Of a stretch of 5,078 bases of DNA, positions 4,344 through 5,078 are shown in pieces. The stretch lies in NCBI GenBank assembly GCA_030018715.1, contig JASEHN010000263.1, positions 1 to 5,078 on the forward strand, read 5' to 3'. The first letter of the stretch is position 1. The number at the start of each line of letters is the position of its first letter. The DNA is from Thermodesulfobacteriota bacterium. GTDB taxonomy: Bacteria > Desulfobacterota > SM23-61. The position numbers and the translations under genes were made by a program. The notes under the pieces were generated by a model. That model was given only the letters and a program-made list of their open reading frames with translations. It was not told the DNA's origin and made no database searches.

Positions 4344-5078
4344 TTAAAAATTCTCCCGCCCAAACTTTTCCAATCCTTCCCGAAAAGCTGGATGAGCGAC
4401 AGCCGTCAGAGCCTCTGCCCTTTCCCTCAATGTCTTGCCGCGGAGATCCGCTCTTCCATACTCGGTGACGATGTACTGCACTGAATGCCGGGGGTGAGTC
4501 ACGGCCGATCCCGCGGGAAGCTGGGGCACGATGCGGGAAACTTTTCCGTCAGGCGTGGTTGAGGTAAGGGCGATGATCGATTTTCCCTGGGGAGAAAAAA
4601 GGGCCCCCTGAAGGAAATCAAAAGAGCCGCCGATGGCGCTGATTTGTTTCCCGTTCACCGTTTCCGCGTTCACTTGCCCGGTGAGGTCTACCTCGATGGC
4701 CCCCAAAAGGGAAATGAACTTCTCGATCTGCCCCACCACCCGGGAATTGATCGTCGTCAGGATCGGGCGTCCTTCCACCAGGGGGTTCTCGTGGACGAAG
4801 TCGAAAAGTCTCATGGTCCCCAAGATCTCTGTCACTACGATCTTCGGCTGTTGATCCGTTCCCAGAGATTTATCCACCAACCCCCTCTCCACGCAGTCAA
4901 CTATGGCATCAATCCCCATGGCAAAGAAGCGCAAATCCCGCTTTCCTTCGAGGGACTGGACTACGGCATCAGGAATGGAGCCGATGCCGATCTGCAGGGT
5001 ACTTCCATCCGGAATTAGTTCAGCCACTTGCTGCCCGATTTGGCGCTCAACTTCTCCCACCTTTTCGCTGGAGGGATA
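4344..5078 (-). CDS. Acetyl-CoA hydrolase / 4-hydroxybutyrate CoA-transferase family protein, C-terminal part (cut by window edge)
   Basis: The C-terminal ~244 residues of a CoA-transferase of the acetyl-CoA hydrolase/4-hydroxybutyrate CoA-transferase family (full proteins about 430 aa), which move CoA between carboxylates through a glutamyl-CoA thioester. Numbered from the window edge, visible motifs are AELIPDGSTLQIGIGSIPDA (19-38), EVDLTGQVNAE (129-139), IGGSFDF (149-155), SRIVP (181-185) and VTEYGRADLRGKTLRERAEA (204-223). The frame is open to base 5078, so the GTG at 5060 is internal and the N-terminal half is outside. Oddities: where relatives have a segment like (I/V)HTEMFSDG carrying the catalytic Glu, this protein reads RFFAMGIDA (50-58), one residue shorter and without Glu; GGQxDF is GGSFDF; and the NSA before EVDLTGQ is LGA. 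The fold assignment is firm, but the activity is open. The mutase follows 142 bp downstream on the same strand. Confidence 0.9.
   Translation of the reverse strand, partial: YPSSEKVGEVERQIGQQVAELIPDGSTLQIGIGSIPDAVVQSLEGKRDLRFFAMGIDAIVDCVERGLVDKSLGTDQQPKIVVTEILGTMRLFDFVHENPLVEGRPILTTINSRVVGQIEKFISLLGAIEVDLTGQVNAETVNGKQISAIGGSFDFLQGALFSPQGKSIIALTSTTPDGKVSRIVPQLPAGSAVTHPRHSVQYIVTEYGRADLRGKTLRERAEALTAVAHPAFREGLEKFGRENF

Noticed and set aside
5058..5060. GTG at 5060 as the start of the CoA-transferase gene
   Set aside because: The frame stays open to the window edge, no ribosome site precedes it, and the protein would be only half the family length.
1..5078. CRISPR arrays, tRNA or rRNA genes, insertion sequences, phage or toxin-antitoxin genes
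   Set aside because: No regularly spaced repeats, transposase motifs, cloverleaf sequences or such small gene pairs were seen on either strand.

Overview
The window reads as bacterial chromosome with ordinary metabolic genes. It most resembles an anaerobic, fatty-acid- or syntrophy-oriented lineage such as Desulfobacterota. That placement is inference: it rests on the combination of a coenzyme-B12-mutase-type large subunit, an acyl-CoA dehydrogenase and a family-1-like CoA-transferase, on mid-range GC content, and on CRCAGAG-type intergenic repeats. No marker gene in the window settles the taxonomy.

Layout. At the left edge, on the + strand, is the 3' part of a TauE/SafE-type membrane permease (1-728); its N-terminus is cut off by the window. 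Everything else is on the - strand. Reading 5' to 3' (right to left) these are the C-terminal half of an acetyl-CoA hydrolase/4-hydroxybutyrate CoA-transferase family protein (4344-5078, cut by the right edge), a stand-alone methylmalonyl-CoA-mutase-type large subunit (2549-4201), an acyl-CoA dehydrogenase (1201-2343) and a small cold-shock protein (804-1004). The cold-shock gene and the permease converge on a strong hairpin terminator at 743-780.

How the genes fit together. CoA-transferase, carbon-skeleton mutase and acyl-CoA dehydrogenase in one direction suggest activation of an acid to its CoA thioester, rearrangement of its skeleton, and alpha,beta-dehydrogenation. The two gaps between these genes (205 and 142 bp) each hold an imperfect inverted repeat built from 9-bp units of the type CRCAGAGNN around an AT-rich core. 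The most notable observation is that the mutase keeps the family's fold sequence and the residues matching Tyr89 and Arg207 of methylmalonyl-CoA mutase, but has lost most other active-site residues (His244, Tyr243, Gln197, His328, Gln330 and the SLHTN loop). The adjacent CoA-transferase also appears to lack the catalytic glutamate of its family. This could be a diverged pathway with an unknown substrate, or proteins with altered chemistry.

The cold-shock gene has its own predicted promoter (TTGACA, 17-bp spacer, TAGTAT) directly after the dehydrogenase stop codon. It gives a leader of about 146 nt. The leader carries a 13-bp hairpin followed by a T-run, resembling an intrinsic terminator, and a 10-bp pairing that would bury the region between the Shine-Dalgarno sequence and the start codon. 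This is a candidate RNA-based control element.
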